DNA of 64,000 nt from Halomonas sp. McH1-25 (GCF_022348165.1 NZ_JAKRFI010000004.1:1-64000), one strand, 5' to 3'. Counted from the stretch's first letter, positions 8,729 to 18,065 are shown. Program-made: numbers and translations. The notes: generated by a model from the letters alone, not told the origin.

Positions 8729-10411
8729 TTACAGCCAAGCCCAGTCATCAGCAGATACGATGACTCTTCCCTCCTCAGCCCCATATTCGAGAAAATGAGT
8801 CAGCGGATTGATGCCAGCTGATGCAACGTCTGGATTAGTAGCAAGGTAGGTCGATGTATCCATCCATGCGGAGGGGGCACGAGCCTCGAGAGAGCCGTAG
8901 GCCAAGTAATGCTCGTAGGCACACTCATATACGCCCTGCTCTATGGCGGCTTCGACATCAGGGTTGGTTTTACGGTACCAGAGCTCATCGAACAACACGT
9001 TGGGGTTGCGGCCTTCGGTGTCGCCGTATTGCCGATAATGCTGGTAACCACTGGAGTAATGGTTATTCACCACTGCTACAGCCACATCGGGATTCTGGTG
9101 CAGATAAAATGATTCATCGAAGCCGGACAGTGCTCCCGTCTCACGTCCCTCGGCAGCTCCATACAATTGGTAATGCTGATAGCCGCTAGAGAAGTCGCCG
9201 TGCATCACCGCTGATGCCACGTCGGGGTTCGAAATTAAATAAAAGTTTTCGTCAAAGCCTTCTTCCTTAGCCAATTCGGGAATTCGAACCAGCACCACGC
9301 GATCCTCGAAAGATAGCAGTTCGATATCCGACAGGGTATCAGTATCATCGGCGTTACTGATCACCACCAAGTCGCCATCGGCATTGCGAGACAAGTTGGC
9401 TTCGGCGTACTTGGCCTCGAAGCGTGCCACATCCACACCGCTGCCGCCCGCAAGGCGGTCGTCCCCCGCCCCGCCGAACAACCGGTCGTTACCGCCCGCG
9501 GCGTGCAACTCGTCGTTCCCCCCCTCGCCCAGCAGCAGATCGCGACCGCCGCCGCCCGACAGGGCCAGACCCTCGACGACCGCCAGCAGCGAGCTTCCCA
9601 TCTCCGCCAGCCGATCATCGATCCACTCCTGGTAATGGCTGACCCGCTGCCAGGCACCCAATTCGCCGAAACTGCTATCGATCTTGTAGGTACTGTCCAG
9701 CTGCTGGCCGTCACTGCCCCGTAGGCTCGCCGCATAACTCGCCACCCCGGCCAACTTGCCGTCGACGAAGGCCGGCCCGCCGCTGTCGCCGGGGGCGATC
9801 ATGCCTTCGACATCGCCCAGCCCGGTATCCTCGAGCCCCAGCAAATTGCCAAGCGTGTCGTAGCGCGAACCGCCGCTATCGAAATCGGCGATCAGTTGCG
9901 ATCCTGGCGGTGTGTACCAGCCATTGCCCACCAGAGCGGCATTGACCGCGGTCCAGGTCGTTTCCAGCGTATTCTGCACGATCGAGCGTTGCTGACCGGC
10001 ACCGCCGGTATGGCCCAAGCTTCCCAGCCCTGTGGCGCCGTAGCCCACCAGTGTCGCGACCTGCCCCAGCTCATCGGTTGTCCGATACAGCTCGTAGCGC
10101 GGAATGGACAAGGATACCGCCTCGTCCAACCATAAAATCGCCAGATCGTCGCGACAACCATTCGTGTCATAGCCCGGATGAATCCAGTACTCTTCGACCG
10201 ATGCCCAATAGCGGCCGTCGACCCCATCGAATGCAACGCGTATCGTGCCGTAGTTATCGTCCACGACATGCGCCGCGGTGAGCACCGCGCGTCCGTTGGC
10301 GAGCAACGTGCCCGACCCCAAACTGCTGGTGGTCGACACCAGACCGACGCCGTCGTAACCGTCTCCCGGGCGGGAGACGTAGCGATCCGTATAACGAGTG
10401 ACGGTACTCAT
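8729..10411 (-). CDS. Trypsin-like serine protease with RTX and HY..YG..EGR repeats, type I secreted
   Basis: A 560-residue protein built of three parts. Residues about 20-270 are a chymotrypsin-fold protease with a full triad: His48 in LTAAHVV, Asp89 in CRDDLAILWL and Ser210 in APGDSGGPAF. Residues about 286-330 hold glycine-aspartate RTX nonapeptides (GEGGNDELH, GGAGDDRLAGGSG) that should bind calcium. Residues about 385-560 hold four copies of a unit of the form FDESFYLHQNPDVA...GYQHYRQYGDTEGR. There is no Sec signal peptide and no propeptide. With the RTX block this points to type I secretion, probably by the operon at 48127-52766. It ends EGRVIVSADDWAWL, a tail shared with the two giants in this window. 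It may process other surface proteins, but its substrate is not visible. Confidence 0.88.
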   Translation of the reverse strand: MSTVTRYTDRYVSRPGDGYDGVGLVSTTSSLGSGTLLANGRAVLTAAHVVDDNYGTIRVAFDGVDGRYWASVEEYWIHPGYDTNGCRDDLAILWLDEAVSLSIPRYELYRTTDELGQVATLVGYGATGLGSLGHTGGAGQQRSIVQNTLETTWTAVNAALVGNGWYTPPGSQLIADFDSGGSRYDTLGNLLGLEDTGLGDVEGMIAPGDSGGPAFVDGKLAGVASYAASLRGSDGQQLDSTYKIDSSFGELGAWQRVSHYQEWIDDRLAEMGSSLLAVVEGLALSGGGGRDLLLGEGGNDELHAAGGNDRLFGGAGDDRLAGGSGVDVARFEAKYAEANLSRNADGDLVVISNADDTDTLSDIELLSFEDRVVLVRIPELAKEEGFDENFYLISNPDVASAVMHGDFSSGYQHYQLYGAAEGRETGALSGFDESFYLHQNPDVAVAVVNNHYSSGYQHYRQYGDTEGRNPNVLFDELWYRKTNPDVEAAIEQGVYECAYEHYLAYGSLEARAPSAWMDTSTYLATNPDVASAGINPLTHFLEYGAEEGRVIVSADDWAWL

Positions 10412-10560
10412 ACTATCCTCGACGACTCGCGTCGTGCTTTCATGGGCTTGATCTCAGTATGCTTAACGGCCCAGCGATGGCAATCCTGAATACCGCCATG
10501 AGAATTTGATTTGTGGGTGGAGGCAGCATCTCCCCCGTATGGCCTGCTACGATAGAAAAA

Positions 10561-10582
10561 ACCCGGAGCAAAAGCTCCGGGT
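10561..10582 (-). terminator. Intrinsic terminator after the 743-residue surface protein
   Basis: Perfect 9-bp stem ACCCGGAGC with an AAAA loop, followed on the minus strand by a run of six U. It lies about 60 bp past the stop at 10642. Confidence 0.85.
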
Positions 10583-10641
10583 GGGTAAGGTTAGCGTCAA
10601 AAACGGATCAGACATACTAGCGATATGCGAGTTATATAAGA

Positions 10642-12873
10642 TCAACCTGCCGGATTTGACGGATCAGCAATCGCCTCCTGCAAGCCCATCAGTTCGACAG
10701 CAAAATCATTATAAGAAACTCCAGTTTCATCGGATACATTGCCGCTGATATCGGTAGATTGGGTTTCGCTGTCAGCATACACGTAGGTGTTACCATTTAG
10801 CTCAAACGCCACGTACCCATTGTCATTCTCCGCTGAGACTGTAGCGGCGGAAGCAAACGCTGCGTCGATAGCCGTGCCTTCCGCAACGCTAATGCTCTTG
10901 ACGTCACCCAACGCACCGATATCCAGCGTATCGTTGGTGGCGTCGAAGCCGGTGATAGTATCCATCTGCTCACCATCACTGCCGAAGATAGAAGCGTCCT
11001 CGACATTCAACGTATCGGCACCGCTTCCCAGCTGAATGTCTTCCTGGACGTAATCGGCACCGGTAAACTCCAGACCGCCATTCAATTCGGTAGCGTTGAT
11101 ATTGTCGAACTGACGCCCGGCTTCCACATAGGCGATAGCGCCACTACCCGCAAGGTTTAGAGTGCCACCAACCCCCGAGTCGTCTGCTGAGTCGTCATAC
11201 ACATTCAGGTCCAGCACTTCATTCTGCGCAGAAAAGGTACTAGCGACATTCACCGTCTGGCCTGCATCTCGCAAGATGAGCGGTGACCCTACCCCCTCGA
11301 CGTCACCAGCCGTAGCGGTAATGGTCTGATCGCTCACATTGCTGATGCTGCCCCCCGAAGCAAAGATGAAGTTCTTCGTCCCTTCGAAATCCTGAGCATC
11401 GACTTCGACATACCCCTGGAAGGTGACAGTTTCGACATCGGTAACGTTAGCGCTCACAGTCTTACCACTATTGGCATCCTGTCCCTCAGAGTCCGTCACT
11501 TTGTCCACCGTCATGACGTCAGTGACTACCAACCTGTCATCACCAGCCCCACCATTAATGCTTACGCTTGGCGTACTGGTGTAGTCTGCCTCGTTGACGG
11601 TACCAAGCTCGTCGATAGTTAACCTATCATTGCCATTACCTGCCACTACGCTAGCTGCGGCATCCAGCACATTGTCTTTGACGTTCAGGCTGCCATCCAT
11701 GTCCTGAGCACTGACAACAGCTCCTTCGGGGAGAGCGTTACCGCTCAGAGAAAGCGTTCCATCACCAGCGATCGTCAGGTTGTCCAGCCCTGCGGACGCC
11801 GACTCCCCCAATTCCAGTTGCGCATTGCTAGAAGCAATGATGGCCAACGAGGAAAGCATACCCGTAGGCGTGTAATCCCCATTTTCTTGCAGCTCTGTGT
11901 CCCCGTAGAGCAATACATTCGAGGAAGTGGCACCGGTAAATTCGATCTGGCTCGACGCCATGCCATTGAGGTTCAATGTCACGGAACTATCTTCAACGAG
12001 TATCTTCTTATCGCCGATACCATCGAGAATGACTTCCTGCCCGCGATCATCGAACCCAGCAAGACTAATCACTTGGTAGCTTTCAACATCCACCGCATCG
12101 TAATAAACGGAATGTGACTCTGCATCCAATTCCGCGGGGGTAATGGCGAAAACGGACTGATCAGGCGGAGTCGGCTCAGAAGGCTCTTCATCATCGCCTT
12201 CATCGACCGGCGGCGGAGTCGGATCAGACGGCTCCTCACTGTTGTTGTCTTCATCGGCCGGCGGCGAAGTCGGCTCAGACGGCTCTTCGTCGCCACCTAC
12301 CGATACCGCTTCTTCGTCGGGGACTTCGGGTGCCACCAGGTTTTCTTCCTGGCCGTATTCCACAAAGTGCCCCAGCGGCGTCAAGCCAGCCTCGTCGAAT
12401 GCAGCTTTCACATCATCAACCGAAGCATTGGCCCACTCATCCGCCGTCGCAGGATCCGCTTGCAAGCCGGCCAGTTTTCCCTCGTAGTAAGCAGACGCAT
12501 CGAAATCGTTGGAAGGATTGATTCCCTCGCTTGCGCCGTACTGAAGATAATGCTCGTAGGCATCGCCTTGCCATGCTGCTTCGAAGGCTTCCCGCGCTTG
12601 CGTCACATTATCGTATTGGCCGCTATCCACCAGGCTTTGCGCCTTGGCCTGTACATACTGATCAGGATCGAAATAAGCGTTCGGCGTCAGGTTTTCCTGG
12701 TAGCCAAAGTTCAGGTAGTGCTCTTCTGGAGTCAATCCATAATCTTCGCTTAGCGCAGCTTCCAATGCTGCAATATCGCGTCCCTGCCACTCGGCGCTTG
12801 TTTCGGGATTTGTCTGTAGCGCTTCGAGCTTGGCGTTCAGGTAATATTCTTTATTAAAACCTTGCAGGGCCAT
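10642..12873 (-). CDS. Large S-layer-like secreted protein, N-terminal HY..YG repeat class
   Basis: An acidic 743-residue protein with no Sec signal. Residues about 1-185 hold three copies of a unit with an aromatic/Lys-rich start (YYLNAKLEAL) and an end of the form GLTPEEHYLNFGYQEN. Residues about 195-240 are a repetitive Pro/Glu/Asp linker (EPSEPTPP). The rest is a long beta-rich region of Gly/Asp/Asn repeats (GAGDDRL, GSGADTLNV) typical of type I secreted surface proteins. The end reads VAFELNGNTYVYAD then DFAVELMG, similar to the C-terminal region of so-called bluetail surface proteins. The start ATG has AAAGGAG eight bases upstream. A closely related broken copy follows at 13197-15612. 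It may form or decorate an S-layer; that role is inference. Confidence 0.8.
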   Translation of the reverse strand: MALQGFNKEYYLNAKLEALQTNPETSAEWQGRDIAALEAALSEDYGLTPEEHYLNFGYQENLTPNAYFDPDQYVQAKAQSLVDSGQYDNVTQAREAFEAAWQGDAYEHYLQYGASEGINPSNDFDASAYYEGKLAGLQADPATADEWANASVDDVKAAFDEAGLTPLGHFVEYGQEENLVAPEVPDEEAVSVGGDEEPSEPTSPPADEDNNSEEPSDPTPPPVDEGDDEEPSEPTPPDQSVFAITPAELDAESHSVYYDAVDVESYQVISLAGFDDRGQEVILDGIGDKKILVEDSSVTLNLNGMASSQIEFTGATSSNVLLYGDTELQENGDYTPTGMLSSLAIIASSNAQLELGESASAGLDNLTIAGDGTLSLSGNALPEGAVVSAQDMDGSLNVKDNVLDAAASVVAGNGNDRLTIDELGTVNEADYTSTPSVSINGGAGDDRLVVTDVMTVDKVTDSEGQDANSGKTVSANVTDVETVTFQGYVEVDAQDFEGTKNFIFASGGSISNVSDQTITATAGDVEGVGSPLILRDAGQTVNVASTFSAQNEVLDLNVYDDSADDSGVGGTLNLAGSGAIAYVEAGRQFDNINATELNGGLEFTGADYVQEDIQLGSGADTLNVEDASIFGSDGEQMDTITGFDATNDTLDIGALGDVKSISVAEGTAIDAAFASAATVSAENDNGYVAFELNGNTYVYADSETQSTDISGNVSDETGVSYNDFAVELMGLQEAIADPSNPAG

Positions 12874-12917
12874 CAGTACTCTCCTTTACCGTGGCGCAGC
12901 GTCGCTGCCTAACGTTG

Positions 12918-12948
12918 AAACGTGCAGGAAATATTTACTTGCACGTTT
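12918..12948 (-). promoter_or_regulatory. Leader hairpin upstream of the surface-protein gene
   Basis: Perfect 9-bp inverted repeat (AAACGTGCA / TGCACGTTT) with a 13-base AT-rich loop, 45 bp before the start codon at 12873. It may be an mRNA-stabilising 5' hairpin or an operator. The remaining 170 bp up to the terminator at 13125 are strongly AT-rich, fit for a promoter, and show no gene. Confidence 0.5.
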
Positions 12949-13124
12949 TAAATTCTCATGAACATCCCGTTCACAAAGGAGAGGCTAGCAGTTAAGAAAA
13001 GTCATAAATGTAATAAAAAGTTACAATTTGTAATCAAAATGTAATTCAATAACTTGGGTTAATAGCGAGAGTTATTTATAATTTAGCCAGCTTTCATCAT
13101 GAAGTAGGCGAACAAAAGATAAAA

Positions 13125-13148
13125 AGCCCTTGGCCGAAGCCAAGGGCT
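13125..13148 (-). terminator. Intrinsic terminator after the broken surface-protein gene
   Basis: Perfect 10-bp stem AGCCCTTGGC, with the stable loop TTCG in the minus-strand RNA, followed by a U run. It still sits in the right place behind the pseudogene at 13197. Confidence 0.85.
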
Positions 13149-13196
13149 CTATATCATACACGCTTGCGCGTCATTCAACGGACGAAGAGGCTAGAA

Positions 13197-15612
13197 TTAG
13201 GCGTAAGCCTCGTTATTCGCGGATAGGTCATGCACACCGGCAATTTCAATGGCGAAGTCGCCATTGTCATATTGACCAGCGGTGCCATCCGTAGCCGTAT
13301 CTGCGAATGCGTAGGTATCGTCCTCGAACTGGAAGAAGAAGAAGTCGCCGTCGACTGCTGCCCCATCAGCCTGCGCTGCCGCAGAGAACGCTGCATTCAG
13401 GCTACCGGCCTGACTGACATCCACTTGATTGGCTGATCCTGTAATACCTGTCAGCACATCCGCAGTCATATCTTCACCAGCCGCAGCTGCCGTGCTGTTG
13501 AAGTTCTGGATGACATCCATGCTGCCATAGGTCGAACCATCAACGACATTCAGCGTATCGCTGCCATTTTCCTCGCCTAGGGTTATCGTTTCCTCTAGCC
13601 CCGCAGCGTTGGTGTAGTCGAGAGTTCCAGTCATATCGGAAGCATCGACCGTAGCAAAGGCCTCACCGGCCGGATCCATGGTGTTATTGGCATAGACAAA
13701 ATTGCCATTACCGCTGAGATCGAGCGTAGCGTCGCTGCCAGTGGCATCATCCGCTACGTTCAGAGTGACGGTATTCGCCATTGCCCTTCGACGCTCTCAT
13801 TATACTGAGCGGATACATTCACTGTACTGGCCAGGTTGCCACCGACGGTCATCGATGAGCCATTGCTCATAACGATAGCCGTCTGGCTTTCTCCCAAATT
13901 GTTGACTGTGGCATTGGCACCGAAGAATACCAGTGAATCGTACTCCAGTCCTGACGCATCGGCCGTTACGCCATCAGCGCTAAAACCCAGGTTTTCCACG
14001 TTCTGCAAGCTATTGATGGCATCCAGTGTCTGGACATTGAAATTGGTCACTGTCGTCGTCAGAAGGACAGTATCGTTACCCTCTACCCCGTTGAGGCTTG
14101 CAGAGGAAGCGATGCTTTCCATCCGTATGAGGTCATCACCCGCCCCGGTATTGATCGAGACAGAGCCAGTCGCACCTATGATGTCGACAAGATCGTTTCC
14201 CTCCCCGGTATTGGCCGTGACATCTGCGCTATTACCGGCCAGATTGAACGTATCATTGCCAGCGCCGGTATCGATCATGGTTGCAGCGCTTAGCTGGCCC
14301 AAGCTGTCATTACCCAAGCCACCGGTCACTGACGTCGCAGCATCGAGAATATTGTCGTTGACGAGGATATTGCCATCGGAGGCCGATGCATCGAACACCA
14401 CCTCCTCACCTGCTGCGTCCGAGCCGATGCTTCCCCCTGACAGGGCCAGTTCGCCCGAAGCGGTGACCGTAATATTGCGCAAACCACCCGCGAACCCATT
14501 GTTCCTACTGACACTCATTGCGGAGGTTCCATCGGACTCGGCGTCCAGCGTATCGATTGCAGCGCTGTTCGCGGCCATGCCCAGATTGACGGTGGAATCA
14601 GTCAATGCCACGTTGGCAGCACTGCCGGACGCTAGCCCAAGATCCACATTGAATGCCGTACTGCCAGCATCGCCAGGATCGGCGCCGCTATTCTCAGCAC
14701 CGCCGACTTGCCCATCGGAAAGTCCAAGAACGGAAGTGCTGCCGCCCACCTGGTCCTCGAACCACAACTGCTCGAGGCCACTAATCGAGGCGACGTCATA
14801 CGTCGCCGCCGCATCGCCTTGGATACGAATTTCTTCGATATTGGACAAAGTGCCACGCAGAGTCTGATCACCTTCCACAACTAGTGTATCGTAGCCTTCG
14901 CCGCCATTGATCCGGTCAAGGTTATTGAAAGAAGAGCTTCCGGAACCACCGGGTGCCAGGAAGGTATCGTCATTTTCCGATCCGGACAGTGCATCCACTC
15001 CACTCGTCAGAGTGAAGGTGTCTCCTGGCGTGCCTCCTTCACCGACATCGACCGCCTCATCGGCGGGAACTGTCTCCGCATTCAGTCCTTCTTCTTGGCC
15101 GTACTGGATAAAGTGTCCCAGGGGAGTCAAGCCAGCCGACGCAAAGGCTTCACGCACATCTTCGACAGTGTTCTGATCTGTCCATCCCGAGTCGTTTTCC
15201 TGCAACTGAGCCAGCTTGGCCTCTAGGTAGCTCGACTCATCGAACTCGTTGGACGGGTTGATACTCTCCTGAGTGCCATACTGCAGGTAGTGCTGATAAA
15301 CGTTGCCCTCCCAAGCAGATTCGAACGCCTCTCGAGCCGCTTCGATGCTGATGTAGCTACCAGACTCGAACAAGCTCCGTGCCTTCGCCAGGGTGTACTC
15401 CTCGGGATCGAAATAGGCGTTGGGAGCCAGTCCTTCCTGATAGCCGAATTGGCTGTAGTGCTGTTCGGGGGTCAACCCATAGCCATTGCGCAAGGTATTG
15501 GCAAGAATTCGGTAGAACGTCCTTGCAAACTGGCACTGGTCTGGGGATTGGATTGAAGAGTGTCGAGCTTGGCGTTGAGATAACACTCTTCGTTAAAACC
15601 TTGTAGAGCTAT
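13197..15612 (-). pseudogene. Broken paralogue of the 743-residue surface protein
   Basis: Joining three frames rebuilds a protein of about 800 residues collinear with the product of 10642-12873. First lesion: the expected start ATG is ATA at 15610-15612, followed in frame by ALQGFNEE, matching MALQGFNKE in the intact copy. AGGAG is still nine bases upstream and the frame is closed by TAG just before. Second lesion: a frameshift near 15503-15510, after ...QGRSTEF and before LANTLRNGYGLTPEQHY. Third lesion: a frameshift near 13775-13790, between SAQYNESVEG and ANTVTLNVADDA. The C-terminal piece (13197-13781) still has an ATG behind GAAGG and could in principle be translated alone. It keeps the tail DDTYAFAD...DFAIEIAG. 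Three separate lesions argue for real decay rather than a sequencing error. Confidence 0.85.
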
Positions 15613-15983
15613 GTAAGCATACTCCTAGCATAGGCTTATGCCGCAGCCGAAAGCTGCCGTTCCTTGAACCAAGTCCTACTCAGCCTTAGAGAAGCCGAAT
15701 GGGAATGGAATGAGCTAGCATTGTAAGTAAACACTCACTTAGAGCAGCCTAGCAAAGGCCTTCGATTACATGGCAAATAAATGTCTCTCACTCAATTAAT
15801 AAACGGCGTCAGCGGCCGAAATGCATCTAGCTAAATATGACTTTTCCCAAACCAAAGAAAAAAGCTCTCATCTTTAGCAAGATGCCAATGTTATCGACGA
15901 GTGTCGCCAAAGAATGGAGAGAGTCGCCGGACAGCTAGCTGTGCACTATATGGGGTATAGGGCAACATAGTCGTTAGCAGGGG
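15613..15983. other. Intergenic stretch, no gene seen
   Basis: AT-rich DNA between two surface-protein genes. It should hold the old promoter of the pseudogene. I see no coding frame with a supportable start. A weak terminator candidate is listed at 15869. Confidence 0.5.
15869..15884 (-). terminator. Possible weak terminator after the 354-residue surface protein
   Basis: Stem CATCTT/AAGATG with a 4-base loop. On the minus strand a run of six U starts five bases after the stem. The stem is short, so support is modest. Confidence 0.35.
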
Positions 15984-17048
15984 CTAAAGCGTCCCTTCGG
16001 CAGCAAGAATGTCCGTCAATCCCGTAGTACCGACCAGCTTGATTTCGAAATCGCCATCGCTGACCTGACCTGGAATCCGCCCCTGGGTATCCGCGAAGAT
16101 GTAAGTGCTATCGTCCGTCTCGAAAGCGACATAGGCGCCGTCATGCTGCGCCGAGAGGGTCGCCGCCTGTTGCTCGGCGTCGATCAGTGCCTCGGTATCC
16201 CAATTGTCCACGTCAGGTTCGATCACCTCGACCCTGCCGTACTCGCCACTGATCACGTCCAGCGTATCCTCACTGGCATCGAACCCGGTGATGTAGTCGG
16301 CGGAATGGTAGTTGGAGCGCCCCGCCATGTTCAGCGTATCGGCACCTTCCTCCAGGGCGACCTGTTCCCAGACGTAGGTATTGCCCGAAAACGTCAGGCC
16401 GCCTGTCAGCGACGATGCGTCGATTTCCTTGAAGCCTCGCCCGGTATCTTCATAGCTTACCGCGCCATTGCCCGAGAGCGTCAGCGTGCCGAACTCGTAT
16501 TGATAAGGCGCCTCCAGCTCCTCGCTGGTCGGCTCGACGACCAGTTCGAGGGTCTCCTGTGGGTCGCCATGCCCACCGCGCCCGGCAAAGTCCGTAACGA
16601 TATTGACCTGCTCTCCGGCTTCCTGAAGGGTCAGCGGCTCGCCCTCACCGCCGCGACTTCCCTCCAGGGCCGTGACGGTCTGCTCGTTACCCAGGTTGAC
16701 CAGCGTTGCGCCGTTCCCGAGAACGATGTCGCTGACATTGGGGAAGTGATCGGCATTGGCTGTCACATTGTTGGTGAAACGCAGTGTCTCGACGTTCTCG
16801 AGCCGACCTTCAAAGGTGGAAGCATCTAGCGTTCCCGACTCGTCGATGACCAGCGTACCGGGCTCGTTATCGCCACCGTTCTCGTCGGCATCATCTCTCT
16901 CGAACGCTTCCCGGATATCGGCAAGCATGTTGTCGATGGCTTTTTTCAGTTCCGTCAGGCGTGTTTCGATATCGTCTGGCCACTGAAACGCCAGACCACG
17001 AAGGGGAAGGAAAACCGGGGTAAACGTAAAGAACGGCTGAGCTGACAT
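15984..17048 (-). CDS. Short S-layer-like secreted protein without HY..YG repeats
   Basis: About 354 residues, related to the C-terminal halves of the 743-residue protein and the pseudogene. Shared segments include NLGNEQTVTAL, LTLSGNGAVSYEDTGRGF, GADTLNMAG and a tail reading VAFETDDSTYIFAD then DFEIKLVG. The N-terminal repeats are absent and replaced by a short segment with a helical, charged stretch (ETRLTELKKAIDNMLADI). There is no Sec signal, so type I secretion is likely. I chose the ATG at 17048; a TTG at 17081 would add 11 residues, and neither has a strong ribosome site. It may be a truncated derivative of the larger family, kept as an intact frame. Confidence 0.7.
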   Translation of the reverse strand: MSAQPFFTFTPVFLPLRGLAFQWPDDIETRLTELKKAIDNMLADIREAFERDDADENGGDNEPGTLVIDESGTLDASTFEGRLENVETLRFTNNVTANADHFPNVSDIVLGNGATLVNLGNEQTVTALEGSRGGEGEPLTLQEAGEQVNIVTDFAGRGGHGDPQETLELVVEPTSEELEAPYQYEFGTLTLSGNGAVSYEDTGRGFKEIDASSLTGGLTFSGNTYVWEQVALEEGADTLNMAGRSNYHSADYITGFDASEDTLDVISGEYGRVEVIEPDVDNWDTEALIDAEQQAATLSAQHDGAYVAFETDDSTYIFADTQGRIPGQVSDGDFEIKLVGTTGLTDILAAEGTL

Positions 17049-17083
17049 GGCGTGGGTTCCATAAACTTTGGCTGACGGCAACG

Positions 17084-17309
17084 GGCGCGTTCTCAGCGCT
17101 GAGTATCCATTCCATCAGTTGATCATCCTGATCACCGCAGCCTACGGCCACGGCACGTTGCGCCTGTAACCAGAAAGCTAAAGCAAACTCAGGCACACCC
17201 AGTGTAGCCGACTGGTTTAGCCATGCCAGGCCGCCCCAGTTGCCACTCGCTAGCCGAGCGTACGTGATGCCTGACGATGCAGGAACCTGGCAGAAAGCGG
17301 ATATAGGTC
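17084..17309 (-). other. Open frame with protein-like composition but no start codon
   Basis: Between the divergent genes at 17048 and 17394 the minus strand has an open frame of about 75 codons. It contains RLASGNWGGLAWLN and FALAFWLQAQRAVAVG, which look like a real amphipathic protein rather than chance. No ATG with a ribosome site opens it; a GTG at 17196 is the first candidate. It may be a relic of a gene lost upstream. The rest of this 345-bp gap should carry the two divergent promoters. Confidence 0.25.
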
Positions 17310-17393
17310 AATAACTTCGGACTCCTGCCGATAACTCGGAAGACAACGCAAGCGGCTTACGGGCCGCCCTTCTCATGACCAAAGGAGCCAGTC

Positions 17394-18038
17394 TTGTCAT
17401 CGGCACGGATCAAGTCATCCCCCAACAACCGTCTCAGCGCCATCAAGGATGCCCTGCTGGCCGCCCACGAAGATGCCAAGCGGCTATCTTGTTCTTCACT
17501 GCACCGCATGCCGGAATTCTTCATGGCCATGCGCGTCGCCGACTATTTCGCAACGCACTTCACCAACTTTGGCTACCGGCTGGAGGCACAGGTCAAGCGT
17601 ACCTTTGAAGAGTCGGACATTCGGGATAGCGACATTGCACGGCTGCTGACCGAACCGGATCTACGCCCGGATGGCAGATTCGACCTGGTGCTGCGCACCG
17701 GCAAGCGAGGCCGCACAGCCCATATTCTGGAGTTCAAACGCGGCGACTCGACACGCGGAATGATCAACGACATCCGCCGCCTGGCCAAGGTCAGCCGACA
17801 TGCGGGGCGGCACAGTCTCAAGACCAACTACCTGGTGCTGACTCGCCGATGCCCGCCGGAAGTCGATACCATCGACCGTCTCATCGAGCGACTGGACACC
17901 GCCCTGGAAAAGGCCGGGCTGAGCGATCTGGTCGTTACCCTGGACCACTCCGCTCCACAGTCGCCCTTTCTCAATCACGATCACGAGCCTGTGGCCAACC
18001 GCGGTTTCCAAATCGTGATTCTCGAAATCCAGGGCTGA
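17394..18038 (+). CDS. Hypothetical protein with a PD-(D/E)XK-like core
   Basis: A 214-residue soluble protein I cannot name. Residues about 95-125 read GRFDLVLRT...AHILEFKRG, that is Asp, a spacer, then Glu-x-Lys on a beta strand, the layout of PD-(D/E)XK nuclease-fold proteins. A conserved-looking basic helix (MINDIRRLAKVSRHAG) follows. The start is TTG: AAAGGAG lies six bases upstream and no better ATG is in frame. It is the only plus-strand gene in this part of the island and ends 27 bp before the convergent OGFr-domain gene. The low-repeat, basic composition differs from the acidic surface proteins around it. Nuclease activity is only suggested by the motif. Confidence 0.65.
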   Translation: MSSARIKSSPNNRLSAIKDALLAAHEDAKRLSCSSLHRMPEFFMAMRVADYFATHFTNFGYRLEAQVKRTFEESDIRDSDIARLLTEPDLRPDGRFDLVLRTGKRGRTAHILEFKRGDSTRGMINDIRRLAKVSRHAGRHSLKTNYLVLTRRCPPEVDTIDRLIERLDTALEKAGLSDLVVTLDHSAPQSPFLNHDHEPVANRGFQIVILEIQG

Positions 18039-18065
18039 CGCGACACCAGATACAGGCCACCGGTA

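Noticed and set aside
9420-9560. Short GC-rich repeats in the protease gene that look like a repeat array
   Set aside because: They are RTX nonapeptide codons in the open frame, not a CRISPR; there are no equal spacers.
13775-13790. Programmed frameshift joining the two large parts of the surface-protein gene
   Set aside because: No slippery heptamer is seen, and the same gene has a second frameshift and a lost start, so decay explains it better.
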